DNA from: Mixophyes australis
Taxonomy: Eukaryota > Chordata > Amphibia > Anura > Limnodynastidae
DNA length: 64,000 nucleotides
Assembly: GCA_036250195.1 (NCBI GenBank)
Contig: JAVHZZ010000005.1
Coordinates: forward strand, 130,287,199 to 130,351,198
Direction: 5' to 3'
Numbering within the stretch: the first letter of the stretch is position 1; every line of letters starts with the position of its first letter. Positions 12,116 through 25,836 of the stretch are shown here, piece after piece. The notes below the pieces were generated by a model. The model did no database searches and was not told where the DNA came from. It was given only the letters and a program-made list of their open reading frames with translations. Made by a program: the position numbers and the translations under genes.

Positions 12116-13718
12116 ATTCTTATTTCTCATGACATTTCTAACATTGCCCACAATTATCATTTTTCTAAGTCTTTCTGAGCAAGAGAAATCGCAAAACAGT
12201 CATTTCTTCATTGGCGTCCAAAAACAACGCTTTTTTACACTCCGGTCTCCCTTTCTCTTGGAAACAATGACTTACATCAATTCTTTTACATAATTCTTGT
12301 TTCTCATGACATTTCTAACATTGCCCACAATTATCAACTTTCTAAGTCTTTCTGAGCAGGAGAAATCGCAAAACATAGTCATTTCTTCCCTGCCGTCCAA
12401 AAACAACACTTTTTTACACTCCTGTCTCCCTTTCTCTTGGAAACAATGACTTACATCAATTCTTTTACATAATTCTTGTTTCTCATGACATTTCTAACAT
12501 TGCCCACAATTATCAACTTTCTAAGTGTTTCTGAGCAGGAGAAATCGCAAAACATAGTCATTTCTTCATTGCCGTCCAAAAACAACGCTTTTTTACACTC
12601 CTGTCTCCCTTTCTCTTGGAAACAATGACTTACATCAATTCTTTTACATAATTCTTGTTTCTCATGACATTTCTAGCATTGCCCACAATTATCAACTTTC
12701 TAAGTCTTTCTGAGCAAGAGAAATCGCAAAACAGTCATTTCTTCATTGCCGTCCAAAAACAACGCTTTTTTACACTCCGGTCTCCCTTTCTCTTGGAAAC
12801 AATGACTTACATCAATTCTTTTACATAATTCTTGTTTCTCATGACATTTCTAACATTGCCCACAATTATCAACTTTCTAAGTCTTTCTGAGCAGGAGAAA
12901 TCGCAAAACATAGTCATTTCTTCATTGCCGTCCAAAAACAACGCTTTTTTACACTCCTGTCTCCCTTTCTCTTGGAAACAATGACTTACATCAATTCTTT
13001 TACATAATTCTTGTTTCTCATGACATTTCTAACATTGCCCACAATTATCAACTTTCTAAGTCTTTCTGAGCAAGAGAAATCGCAAAACAGTCATTTCTTC
13101 ATTCGCGTCCAAAAACAACGCTTTTTTACACTCCTGTCTCCCTTTCTCTTGGAAACAATGACTTACATCAATTCTTTTACATAATTCTTGTTTCTCATGA
13201 CATTTCTTACATTGCCCACAATTATCAACTTTCTAAGTCTTTCTGAGCAGGAGAAATCGCAAAACATAGTCATTTCTTCATTGCCGTCCAAAAACAACGC
13301 TTTTTTACACTCCTGTCTCCCTTTCTCTTGGAAACAATGACTTACATCAATTCTTTTACATAATTCTTGTTTCTCATGACATTTCTAACATTGCCCACAA
13401 TTATCAACTTTCTAAGTCTTTCTGAGCAAGAGAAATCGCAAAACATAGTCATTTCTTCATTGGCGTCCAAAAACAACGCTTTTTTACACTCCGGTCTCCC
13501 TTTCTCTTGGAAACAATGACTTACATCAATTCTTTTACATAATTCTTGTTTCTCATGACATTTCTAACATTGCCCACAATTATCAACTTTCTAAGTCTTT
13601 CTGAGCAAGAGAAATCGCAAAACAGTCATTTCTTCATTGCCGTCCAAAAACAACGCTTTTTTACACTCCGGTCTCCCTTTCTCTTGGAAACAATGACTTA
13701 CATCAATTCTTTTACATA
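12116..13718 (+). repeat. HOR family 3 subunit (9 monomers, 1603 bp)
   Basis: It starts with the monomer carrying CTTATTTCTC and ATCATTTTTC (positions 45-46 changed from AC to TT). It then runs through CCCTGCC/CAACAC (12293), AAGTGTTTC (12472), CTAGC (12651), GCAGG (12828), CGCG (13007), CTTAC (13184), GGCG (13363) and A type (13542). The marker returns at 13761, 1603 bp after 12158. The same 1603-bp spacing is seen between 21245 and 22848. Confidence 0.88.
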
Positions 13719-16700
13719 ATTCTTATTTCTCATGACATTTCTAACATTGCCCACAATTATCATTTTTCTAAGTCTTTCTGAGCAAGAGAAATCGCAAAAC
13801 AGTCATTTCTTCATTGGCGTCCAAAAACAACGCTTTTTTACACTCCGGTCTTCCTTTCTCTTGGAAACAATGACTTACATCAATTCTTTTACATAATTCT
13901 TGTTTCTCATGACATTTCTAACATTGCCCACAATTATCAACTTTCTAAGTCTTTCTGAGTAGGAGAAATCGCAAAACATAGTCATTTCTTCATTGCCGTC
14001 CAAAAACAACGCTTTTTTACACTCCTGTCTCTCTTTCTCTTGGAAACAATGACTTACATCAATTCTTTTACATAATTCTTGTTTCTCATGACATTTCTAA
14101 CGTTGCCCACAATTATCAACTTTCTAAGTCTTTCTGAGCAAGAGAAATCGCAAAACATAGTCATTTCTTTATTGCCGTCCAAAAACAACGCTTTTTTACA
14201 CTCCGGTCTCCCTTTCTCTTGGAAACAATGACTTACATCAATTCTTTTACATAATTCTTGTTTCTCATGACATTTCTAACATTGCCCACAATTATCAACT
14301 TTCTAAGTCTTTCTGAGCAGGAGAAATCGCAAAACATAGTCATTTCTTCATTGCCGTCCAAAAACAACGCTTTTTTACACTCCTGTCTCCCTTTCTCTTG
14401 GAAACAATGACTTACATCAATTCTTTTACATAATTCTTGTTTCTCATGACATTTCTTACATTACCCACAATTATCAACTTTCTAAGTCTTTCTGAGCAGG
14501 AGAAATTGCAAAACATAGTCATTTCTTCATTGCCGTCCAAAAACAACGCTTTTTTACACTCCTGTCTCCCTTTATCTTGGAAACAATGACTTACATCAAT
14601 TCTTTTACATAATTCTTGTTTCTCATGACATTTCTAACATTGCCCACAATTATCAACTTTATAAGTCTTTCTGAGCAAGAGAAATCGCAAAACATAGTCA
14701 TTTCTTCATTGGCGTCCAAAAATAACCCTTTTTTACACTCCGGTCTCCCTTTCTCTTGGAAACAATGACTTACATCAATTCTTTTACATAATTCTTGTTT
14801 CTCATGACATTTCTAACATTGCCCACAATTATCAACTTTCTAAGTCTTTCTGAGCAAGAGAAATCGCAAAACAGTCATTTCTTCATTGCCGTCCAAAAAC
14901 AACGCTTTTTTACACTCCGGTCTCCCTTTCTCTTGGAAACAATGACTTACATCAATTCTTTTACATAATTCTTGTTTCTCATGACATTTCTAACATTGCC
15001 CACAATTATCAACTTTCTAAGTCTTTCTGAGCAAGAGAAATCGCAAAACAGTCATTTCTTCATTGCCGTCCAAAAACAACGCTTTTTTACACTCCTGTCT
15101 CCCTTTCTCTTGGAAACAATGACTTACATCAATTTTTTTACATAATTCTTGTTTCTCATGACATTTCTAACATTGCCCACAATTTTCAACTTTCTAAGTC
15201 TTTCTGAGCAAGAGAAATCGCAAAACAGTCATTTCTTCATTGGCGTCCAAAAACAACGCTTTTTTACACTCCTGTCTCCCTTTCTCTTGGAAACAATGAC
15301 TTACATCAATTCTTTTACATAATTCTTGTTTCTCATGACATTTCTTACATTGCCCACAATTATCAACTTTCTAAGTCTTTCTGAGCAGGAGAAATCGCAA
15401 AACATAGTCATTTCTTCATTGCCGTCCAAAAACAACGCTTTTTTACACTCCTGTCTCCCTTTCTCTTGGAAACAATGACTTACATCAATTCTTTTACATA
15501 ATTCTTGTTTCTCATGACATTTCTAACATTGCCCACAATTATCAACTTTCTAAGTCTTTCTGAGCAAGAGAAATCGCAAAACATAGTCATTTCTTCATTG
15601 GCGTCCAAAAACAACGCTTTTTTACACTCCGGTCTCCCTTTCTCTTGGAAACAATGACTTACATCAATTCTTTTACATAATTCTTGTTTCTCATGACATT
15701 TCTAACATTGCCCACAATTATCAACTTTCTAAGTCTTTCTGAGCAAGAGAAATCGCAAAACAGTCATTTCTTCATTGACGTCCAAAAACAACGCTTTTTT
15801 ACACTCCTGTCTCCCTTTCTCTTGGAAACAATGACTTACATCAATTCTTTTACATAATTCTTGTTTCTCATGACATTTCTTACATTGCCCACAATTATCA
15901 ACTTTCTAAGTCTTTCTGAGCAGGAGAAATCGCAAAACATAGTCATTTCTTCATTGCCGTCCAAAAACAACGCTTTTTTACACTCCTGTCTCCCTTTCTC
16001 TTGGAAACAATGACTTACATCAATTCTTTTACATAATTCTTGTTTCTCATGACATTTCTAACATTGCCCACAATTATCAACTTTCTAAGTCTTTCTGAGC
16101 AAGAGAAATCGCAAAACAGTCATTTCTTCATTCGCGTCCAAAAACAACGCTTTTTTACACTCCTGTCTCCCTTTCTCTTGGAAACAATGACTTACATCAA
16201 TTCTTTTACATAATTCTTGTTTCTCATGACATTTCTTACATTGCCCACAATTATCAACTTTCTAAGTCTTTCTGAGCAGGAGAAATCGCAAAACATAGTC
16301 ATTTCTTCATTGCCGTCCAAAAACAACGCTTTTTTACACTCCTGTCTCCCTTTCTCTTGGAAACAATGACTTACATCAATTCTTTTACATAATTCTTGTT
16401 TCTCATGACATTTCTAACATTGCCCACAATTATCAACTTTCTAAGTCTTTCTGAGCAAGAGAAATCGCAAAACATAGTCATTTCTTCATTGACGTCCAAA
16501 AACAACGCTTTTTTACACTCCGGTCTCCCTTTCTCTTGGAAACAATGACTTACATAAATTCTTTTACATAATTCTTGTTTCTCATGACATTTCTAACATT
16601 GCCCACAATTATCAACTTTCTAAGTCTTTCTGAGCAAGAGAAATCGCAAAACAGTCATTTCTTCATTGCCGTCCAAAAACAACGCTTTTTTACACTCCGG

Positions 16701-18173
16701 TCTCCCTTTCTCTTGGAAACAATGACTTACATCAATTCTTTTACATAATTCTTATTTCTCATGACATTTCTAACATTGCCCACAATTATCATTTTTCTAA
16801 GTCTTTCTGAGCAAGAGAAATCGCAAAACAGTCATTTCTTCATTGGCGTCCAAAAACAACGCTTTTTTACACTCCGGTCTCCCTTTCTCTTGGAAACAAT
16901 GACTTACATCAATTCTTTTACATAATTCTTGTTTCTCATGACATTTCTAACATTGCCCACAATTATCAACTTTCTAAGTCTTTCTGAGCAGGAGAAATCG
17001 CAAAACATAGTCATTTCTTCCCTGCCGTCCAAAAACAACACTTTTTTACACTCCTGTCTCCCTTTCTCTTGGAAACAATGACTTACATCAATTCTTTTAC
17101 ATAATTCTTGTTTCTCATGACATTTCTAACATTGCCCACAATTATCAACTTTCTAAGTGTTTCTGAGCAGGAGAAATCGCAAAACATAGTCATTTCTTCA
17201 TTGCCGTCCAAAAACAACGCTTTTTTACACTCCTGTCTCCCTTTCTCTTGGAAACAATGACTTACATCAATTCTTTTACATAATTCTTGTTTCTCATGAC
17301 ATTTCTAGCATTGCCCACAATTATCAACTTTCTAAGTCTTTCTGAGCAAGAGAAATCGCAAAACATAGTCATTTCTTCATTGCCGTCCAAAAACAACGCT
17401 TTTTTACACTCCTGTCTCCCTTTCTCTTGGAAACAATGACTTACATCAATTCTTTTACATAATTCTTGTTTCTCATGACATTTCTAACATTGCCCACAAT
17501 TATCAACTTTCTAAGTCTTTCTGAGCAAGAGAAATCGCAAAACAGTCATTTCTTCATTCGCGTCCAAAAACAACGCTTTTTTACACTCCTGTCTCCCTTT
17601 CTCTTGGAAACAATGACTTACATCAATTCTTTTACATAATTCTTGTTTCTCATGACATTTCTTACATTGCCCACAATTATCAACTTTCTAAGTCTTTCTG
17701 AGCAGGAGAAATCGCAAAACATAGTCATTTCTTCATTGCCGTCCAAAAACAACGCTTTTTTACACTCCTGTCTCCCTTTCTCTTGGAAACAATGACTTAC
17801 ATCAATTCTTTTACATAATTCTTGTTTCTCATGACATTTCTAACATTGCCCACAATTATCAACTTTCTAAGTCTTTCTGAGCAAGAGAAATCGCAAAACA
17901 TAGTCATTTCTTCATTGGCGTCCAAAAACAACGCTTTTTTACACTCCGGTCTCCCTTTCTCTTGGAAACAATGACTTACATCAATTCTTTTACATAATTC
18001 TTGTTTCTCATGACATTTCTAACATTGCCCACAATTATCAACTTTCTAAGTCTTTCTGAGCAAGAGAAATCGCAAAACAGTCATTTCTTCATTGCCGTCC
18101 AAAAACAACGCTTTTTTACACTCCGGTCTCCCTTTCTCTTGGAAACAATGACTTACATCAATTCTTTTACATA
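13719..18173 (+). repeat. HOR family 3, unit U1 (25 monomers, 4455 bp)
   Basis: Distinct monomers in order include ATCATTTTT with GGTCTTCC (13719), GAGTAGG with TGTCTCTCTTT (13896), ACGTTG with TTTATTGCC (14075), ACATTACCC with AAATTGC and TTTATCTTGG (14433), TTATAAG with AAATAACCC (14612), AATTTTTTTAC (around 15133), AATTTTCAAC (15145), GACG (15680), CGCG (16036), ACATAAATT (around 16556) and a second ATCATTTTT monomer (16748). GAGTAGG at 13960 recurs at 18415, and AATTTTTTTAC at 15129 recurs at 19584, both 4455 bp apart. U1 is one 177-bp monomer shorter than U2 because of the hybrid monomer at 17283. Confidence 0.92.
17283..17461 (+). repeat. Hybrid monomer: CTAGC 5' part joined to CATAG/CCTG 3' part
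   Basis: In the other copies (for example 12651 and 21729) the CTAGC monomer carries GCAAG, CAGTC, GCCG and CCGG, and is followed by a GCAGG/CATAG/CCTG monomer. Here a single monomer begins as the first (CTAGC, GCAAG) and ends as the second (CATAG, CCTG). The exchange lies between the GCAAG site near 17347 and the TA insertion near 17365. The result is loss of exactly one 177-bp unit, which explains the 4455 versus 4632 bp periods. Confidence 0.85.
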
Positions 18174-21100
18174 ATTCTTATTTCTCATGACATTTCTAAC
18201 ATTGCCCACAATTATCATTTTTCTAAGTCTTTCTGAGCAAGAGAAATCGCAAAACAGTCATTTCTTCATTGGCGTCCAAAAACAACGCTTTTTTACACTC
18301 CGGTCTTCCTTTCTCTTGGAAACAATGACTTACATCAATTCTTTTACATAATTCTTGTTTCTCATGACATTTCTAACATTGCCCACAATTATCAACTTTC
18401 TAAGTCTTTCTGAGTAGGAGAAATCGCAAAACATAGTCATTTCTTCATTGCCGTCCAAAAACAACGCTTTTTTACACTCCTGTCTCTCTTTCTCTTGGAA
18501 ACAATGACTTACATCAATTCTTTTACATAATTCTTGTTTCTCATGACATTTCTAACGTTGCCCACAATTATCAACTTTCTAAGTCTTTCTGAGCAAGAGA
18601 AATCGCAAAACATAGTCATTTCTTTATTGCCGTCCAAAAACAACGCTTTTTTACACTCCGGTCTCCCTTTCTCTTGGAAACAATGACTTACATCAATTCT
18701 TTTACATAATTCTTGTTTCTCATGACATTTCTAACATTGCCCACAATTATCAACTTTCTAAGTCTTTCTGAGCAGGAGAAATCGCAAAACATAGTCATTT
18801 CTTCATTGCCGTCCAAAAACAACGCTTTTTTACACTCCTGTCTCCCTTTCTCTTGGAAACAATGACTTACATCAATTCTTTTACATAATTCTTGTTTCTC
18901 ATGACATTTCTTACATTACCCACAATTATCAACTTTCTAAGTCTTTCTGAGCAGGAGAAATTGCAAAACATAGTCATTTCTTCATTGCCGTCCAAAAACA
19001 ACGCTTTTTTACACTCCTGTCTCCCTTTATCTTGGAAACAATGACTTACATCAATTCTTTTACATAATTCTTGTTTCTCATGACATTTCTAACATTGCCC
19101 ACAATTATCAACTTTATAAGTCTTTCTGAGCAAGAGAAATCGCAAAACATAGTCATTTCTTCATTGGCGTCCAAAAATAACCCTTTTTTACACTCCGGTC
19201 TCCCTTTCTCTTGGAAACAATGACTTACATCAATTCTTTTACATAATTCTTGTTTCTCATGACATTTCTAACATTGCCCACAATTATCAACTTTCTAAGT
19301 CTTTCTGAGCAAGAGAAATCGCAAAACAGTCATTTCTTCATTGCCGTCCAAAAACAACGCTTTTTTACACTCCGGTCTCCCTTTCTCTTGGAAACAATGA
19401 CTTACATCAATTCTTTTACATAATTCTTGTTTCTCATGACATTTCTAACATTGCCCACAATTATCAACTTTCTAAGTCTTTCTGAGCAAGAGAAATCGCA
19501 AAACAGTCATTTCTTCATTGCCGTCCAAAAACAACGCTTTTTTACACTCCTGTCTCCCTTTCTCTTGGAAACAATGACTTACATCAATTTTTTTACATAA
19601 TTCTTGTTTCTCATGACATTTCTAACATTGCCCACAATTTTCAACTTTCTAAGTCTTTCTGAGCAAGAGAAATCGCAAAACAGTCATTTCTTCATTGGCG
19701 TCCAAAAACAACGCTTTTTTACACTCCTGTCTCCCTTTCTCTTGGAAACAATGACTTACATCAATTCTTTTACATAATTCTTGTTTCTCATGACATTTCT
19801 TACATTGCCCACAATTATCAACTTTCTAAGTCTTTCTGAGCAGGAGAAATCGCAAAACATAGTCATTTCTTCATTGCCGTCCAAAAACAACGCTTTTTTA
19901 CACTCCTGTCTCCCTTTCTCTTGGAAACAATGACTTACATCAATTCTTTTACATAATTCTTGTTTCTCATGACATTTCTAACATTGCCCACAATTATCAA
20001 CTTTCTAAGTCTTTCTGAGCAAGAGAAATCGCAAAACATAGTCATTTCTTCATTGGCGTCCAAAAACAACGCTTTTTTACACTCCGGTCTCCCTTTCTCT
20101 TGGAAACAATGACTTACATCAATTCTTTTACATAATTCTTGTTTCTCATGACATTTCTAACATTGCCCACAATTATCAACTTTCTAAGTCTTTCTGAGCA
20201 AGAGAAATCGCAAAACAGTCATTTCTTCATTGACGTCCAAAAACAACGCTTTTTTACACTCCTGTCTCCCTTTCTCTTGGAAACAATGACTTACATCAAT
20301 TCTTTTACATAATTCTTGTTTCTCATGACATTTCTTACATTGCCCACAATTATCAACTTTCTAAGTCTTTCTGAGCAGGAGAAATCGCAAAACATAGTCA
20401 TTTCTTCATTGCCGTCCAAAAACAACGCTTTTTTACACTCCTGTCTCCCTTTCTCTTGGAAACAATGACTTACATCAATTCTTTTACATAATTCTTGTTT
20501 CTCATGACATTTCTAACATTGCCCACAATTATCAACTTTCTAAGTCTTTCTGAGCAAGAGAAATCGCAAAACAGTCATTTCTTCATTCGCGTCCAAAAAC
20601 AACGCTTTTTTACACTCCTGTCTCCCTTTCTCTTGGAAACAATGACTTACATCAATTCTTTTACATAATTCTTGTTTCTCATGACATTTCTTACATTGCC
20701 CACAATTATCAACTTTCTAAGTCTTTCTGAGCAGGAGAAATCGCAAAACATAGTCATTTCTTCATTGCCGTCCAAAAACAACGCTTTTTTACACTCCTGT
20801 CTCCCTTTCTCTTGGAAACAATGACTTACATCAATTCTTTTACATAATTCTTGTTTCTCATGACATTTCTAACATTGCCCACAATTATCAACTTTCTAAG
20901 TCTTTCTGAGCAAGAGAAATCGCAAAACATAGTCATTTCTTCATTGACGTCCAAAAACAACGCTTTTTTACACTCCGGTCTCCCTTTCTCTTGGAAACAA
21001 TGACTTACATAAATTCTTTTACATAATTCTTGTTTCTCATGACATTTCTAACATTGCCCACAATTATCAACTTTCTAAGTCTTTCTGAGCAAGAGAAATC

Positions 21101-22805
21101 GCAAAACAGTCATTTCTTCATTGCCGTCCAAAAACAACGCTTTTTTACACTCCGGTCTCCCTTTCTCTTGGAAACAATGACTTACATCAATTCTTTTACA
21201 TAATTCTTATTTCTCATGACATTTCTAACATTGCCCACAATTATCATTTTTCTAAGTCTTTCTGAGCAAGAGAAATCGCAAAACAGTCATTTCTTCATTG
21301 GCGTCCAAAAACAACGCTTTTTTACACTCCGGTCTCCCTTTCTCTTGGAAACAATGACTTACATCAATTCTTTTACATAATTCTTGTTTCTCATGACATT
21401 TCTAACATTGCCCACAATTATCAACTTTCTAAGTCTTTCTGAGCAGGAGAAATCGCAAAACATAGTCATTTCTTCCCTGCCGTCCAAAAACAACACTTTT
21501 TTACACTCCTGTCTCCCTTTCTCTTGGAAACAATGACTTACATCAATTCTTTTACATAATTCTTGTTTCTCATGACATTTCTAACATTGCCCACAATTAT
21601 CAACTTTCTAAGTGTTTCTGAGCAGGAGAAATCGCAAAACATAGTCATTTCTTCATTGCCGTCCAAAAACAACGCTTTTTTACACTCCTGTCTCCCTTTC
21701 TCTTGGAAACAATGACTTACATCAATTCTTTTACATAATTCTTGTTTCTCATGACATTTCTAGCATTGCCCACAATTATCAACTTTCTAAGTCTTTCTGA
21801 GCAAGAGAAATCGCAAAACAGTCATTTCTTCATTGCCGTCCAAAAACAACGCTTTTTTACACTCCGGTCTCCCTTTCTCTTGGAAACAATGACTTACATC
21901 AATTCTTTTACATAATTCTTGTTTCTCATGACATTTCTAACATTGCCCACAATTATCAACTTTCTAAGTCTTTCTGAGCAGGAGAAATCGCAAAACATAG
22001 TCATTTCTTCATTGCCGTCCAAAAACAACGCTTTTTTACACTCCTGTCTCCCTTTCTCTTGGAAACAATGACTTACATCAATTCTTTTACATAATTCTTG
22101 TTTCTCATGACATTTCTAACATTGCCCACAATTATCAACTTTCTAAGTCTTTCTGAGCAAGAGAAATCGCAAAACAGTCATTTCTTCATTCGCGTCCAAA
22201 AACAACGCTTTTTTACACTCCTGTCTCCCTTTCTCTTGGAAACAATGACTTACATCAATTCTTTTACATAATTCTTGTTTCTCATGACATTTCTTACATT
22301 GCCCACAATTATCAACTTTCTAAGTCTTTCTGAGCAGGAGAAATCGCAAAACATAGTCATTTCTTCATTGCCGTCCAAAAACAACGCTTTTTTACACTCC
22401 TGTCTCCCTTTCTCTTGGAAACAATGACTTACATCAATTCTTTTACATAATTCTTGTTTCTCATGACATTTCTAACATTGCCCACAATTATCAACTTTCT
22501 AAGTCTTTCTGAGCAAGAGAAATCGCAAAACATAGTCATTTCTTCATTGGCGTCCAAAAACAACGCTTTTTTACACTCCGGTCTCCCTTTCTCTTGGAAA
22601 CAATGACTTACATCAATTCTTTTACATAATTCTTGTTTCTCATGACATTTCTAACATTGCCCACAATTATCAACTTTCTAAGTCTTTCTGAGCAAGAGAA
22701 ATCGCAAAACAGTCATTTCTTCATTGCCGTCCAAAAACAACGCTTTTTTACACTCCGGTCTCCCTTTCTCTTGGAAACAATGACTTACATCAATTCTTTT
22801 ACATA
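18174..22805 (+). repeat. HOR family 3, unit U2 (26 monomers, 4632 bp)
   Basis: It has the same monomer order as U1, beginning with the ATCATTTTT / GGTCTTCC monomer. It retains both the CTAGC monomer (around 21729) and the following GCAGG monomer, which are fused in U1. Marker positions: GAGTAGG 18415, ACGTTG near 18556, TTATAAG near 19115, AATTTTTTTAC 19584, second ATCATTTTT 21245. The length equals 26 x 177 plus 15 TA insertions. This looks like the complete form of the unit. Confidence 0.92.
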
Positions 22806-25657
22806 ATTCTTATTTCTCATGACATTTCTAACATTGCCCACAATTATCATTTTTCTAAGTCTTTCTGAGCAAGAGAAATCGCAAAACAGTCATTTCTTCA
22901 TTGGCGTCCAAAAACAACGCTTTTTTACACTCCGGTCTTCCTTTCTCTTGGAAACAATGACTTACATCAATTCTTTTACATAATTCTTGTTTCTCATGAC
23001 ATTTCTAACATTGCCCACAATTATCAACTTTCTAAGTCTTTCTGAGTAGGAGAAATCGCAAAACATAGTCATTTCTTCATTGCCGTCCAAAAACAACGCT
23101 TTTTTACACTCCTGTCTCTCTTTCTCTTGGAAACAATGACTTACATCAATTCTTTTACATAATTCTTGTTTCTCATGACATTTCTAACGTTGCCCACAAT
23201 TATCAACTTTCTAAGTCTTTCTGAGCAAGAGAAATCGCAAAACATAGTCATTTCTTTATTGCCGTCCAAAAACAACGCTTTTTTACACTCCGGTCTCCCT
23301 TTCTCTTGGAAACAATGACTTACATCAATTCTTTTACATAATTCTTGTTTCTCATGACATTTCTAACATTGCCCACAATTATCAACTTTCTAAGTCTTTC
23401 TGAGCAGGAGAAATTGCAAAACATAGTCATTTCTTCATTGCCGTCCAAAAACAACGCTTTTTTACACTCCTGTCTCCCTTTCTCTTGGAAACAATGACTT
23501 ACATCAATTCTTTTACATAATTCTTGTTTCTCATGACATTTCTTACATTACCCACAATTATCAACTTTCTAAGTCTTTCTGAGCAGGAGAAATTGCAAAA
23601 CATAGTCATTTCTTCATTGCCGTCCAAAAACAACGCTTTTTTACACTCCTGTCTCCCTTTATCTTGGAAACAATGACTTACATCAATTCTTTTACATAAT
23701 TCTTGTTTCTCATGACATTTCTAACATTGCCCACAATTATCAACTTTATAAGTCTTTCTGAGCAAGAGAAATCGCAAAACATAGTCATTTCTTCATTGGC
23801 GTCCAAAAATAACCCTTTTTTACACTCCGGTCTCCCTTGCTCTTGGAAACAATGACTTACATCAATTCTTTTACATAATTCTTGTTTCTCATGACATTTC
23901 TAACATTGCCCACAATTATCAACTTTCTAAGTCTTTCTGAGCAAGAGAAATCGCAAAACAGTCATTTCTTCATTGCCGTCCAAAAACAACGCTTTTTTAC
24001 ACTCCGGTCTCCCTTTCTCTTGGAAACAATGACTTACATCAATTCTTTTACATAATTCTTATTTCTCATGACATTTCTAACATTGCCCACAATTATCATT
24101 TTTCTAAGTCTTTCTGAGCAAGAGAAATCGCAAAACAGTCATTTCTTCATTGGCGTCCAAAAACAACGCTTTTTTACACTCCGGTCTCCCTTTCTCTTGG
24201 AAACAATGACTTACATCAATTCTTTTACATAATTCTTGTTTCTCATGACATTTCTAACATTGCCCACAATTATCAACTTTCTAAGTCTTTCTGAGCAGGA
24301 GAAATCGCAAAACATAGTCATTTCTTCCCTGCCGTCCAAAAACAACACTTTTTTACACTCCTGTCTCCCTTTCTCTTGGAAACAATGACTTACATCAATT
24401 CTTTTACATAATTCTTGTTTCTCATGACATTTCTAACATTGCCCACAATTATCAACTTTCTAAGTGTTTCTGAGCAGGAGAAATCGCAAAACATAGTCAT
24501 TTCTTCATTGCCGTCCAAAAACAACGCTTTTTTACACTCCTGTCTCCCTTTCTCTTGGAAACAATGACTTACATCAATTCTTTTACATAATTCTTGTTTC
24601 TCATGACATTTCTAGCATTGCCCACAATTATCAACTTTCTAAGTCTTTCTGAGCAAGAGAAATCGCAAAACAGTCATTTCTTCATTGCCGTCCAAAAACA
24701 ACGCTTTTTTACACTCCGGTCTCCCTTTCTCTTGGAAACAATGACTTACATCAATTCTTTTACATAATTCTTGTTTCTCATGACATTTCTAACATTGCCC
24801 ACAATTATCAACTTTCTAAGTCTTTCTGAGCAGGAGAAATCGCAAAACATAGTCATTTCTTCATTGCCGTCCAAAAACAACGCTTTTTTACACTCCTGTC
24901 TCCCTTTCTCTTGGAAACAATGACTTACATCAATTCTTTTACATAATTCTTGTTTCTCATGACATTTCTAACATTGCCCACAATTATCAACTTTCTAAGT
25001 CTTTCTGAGCAAGAGAAATCGCAAAACAGTCATTTCTTCATTCGCGTCCAAAAACAACGCTTTTTTACACTCCTGTCTCCCTTTCTCTTGGAAACAATGA
25101 CTTACATCAATTCTTTTACATAATTCTTGTTTCTCATGACATTTCTTACATTGCCCACAATTATCAACTTTCTAAGTCTTTCTGAGCAGGAGAAATCGCA
25201 AAACATAGTCATTTCTTCATTGCCGTCCAAAAACAACGCTTTTTTACACTCCTGTCTCCCTTTCTCTTGGAAACAATGACTTACATCAATTCTTTTACAT
25301 AATTCTTGTTTCTCATGACATTTCTAACATTGCCCACAATTATCAACTTTCTAAGTCTTTCTGAGCAAGAGAAATCGCAAAACATAGTCATTTCTTCATT
25401 GGCGTCCAAAAACAACGCTTTTTTACACTCCGGTCTCCCTTTCTCTTGGAAACAATGACTTACATCAATTCTTTTACATAATTCTTGTTTCTCATGACAT
25501 TTCTAACATTGCCCACAATTATCAACTTTCTAAGTCTTTCTGAGCAAGAGAAATCGCAAAACAGTCATTTCTTCATTGCCGTCCAAAAACAACGCTTTTT
25601 TACACTCCGGTCTCCCTTTCTCTTGGAAACAATGACTTACATCAATTCTTTTACATA
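22806..25657 (+). repeat. HOR family 3, unit U3 (16 monomers, 2852 bp, internal deletion)
   Basis: U3 follows U2 from the ATCATTTTT / GGTCTTCC monomer through GAGTAGG (23047), ACGTTG, ACATTACCC, TTATAAG and AAATAACCC. From the A-type monomer at 23878 it jumps directly to the second ATCATTTTT monomer (24055). The interval between the two ATCATTTTT markers is 1249 bp here and 3029 bp in U2, so ten whole monomers (1780 bp) are missing. The tail 24055-25657 again has the 1603-bp length. Private changes are CCCTTGCTC (G at 23839) and AAATTGC in the monomer near 23411. Confidence 0.9.
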
Positions 25658-25836
25658 ATTCTTATTTCTCATGACATTTCTAACATTGCCCACAATTATC
25701 AACTTTCTAAGTCTTTCTGAGTAGGAGAAATCGCAAAACATAGTCATTTCTTCATTGCCGTCCAAAAACAACGCTTTTTTACACTCCTGTCTCTCTTTCT
25801 CTTGGAAACAATGACTTACATCAATTCTTTTACATA
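25658..25836 (+). repeat. Hybrid monomer: CTTATTTCTC start joined to GAGTAGG end
   Basis: In U1-U3 the CTTATTTCTC start belongs to the 177-bp ATCATTTTT monomer, and GAGTAGG belongs to the next, 179-bp monomer. Here one 179-bp monomer has CTTATTTCTC, then ATCAAC, GAGTAGG, CATAG and TGTCTCTC. The exchange lies between about 25661 and 25701. One 177-bp monomer was lost. Confidence 0.85.
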
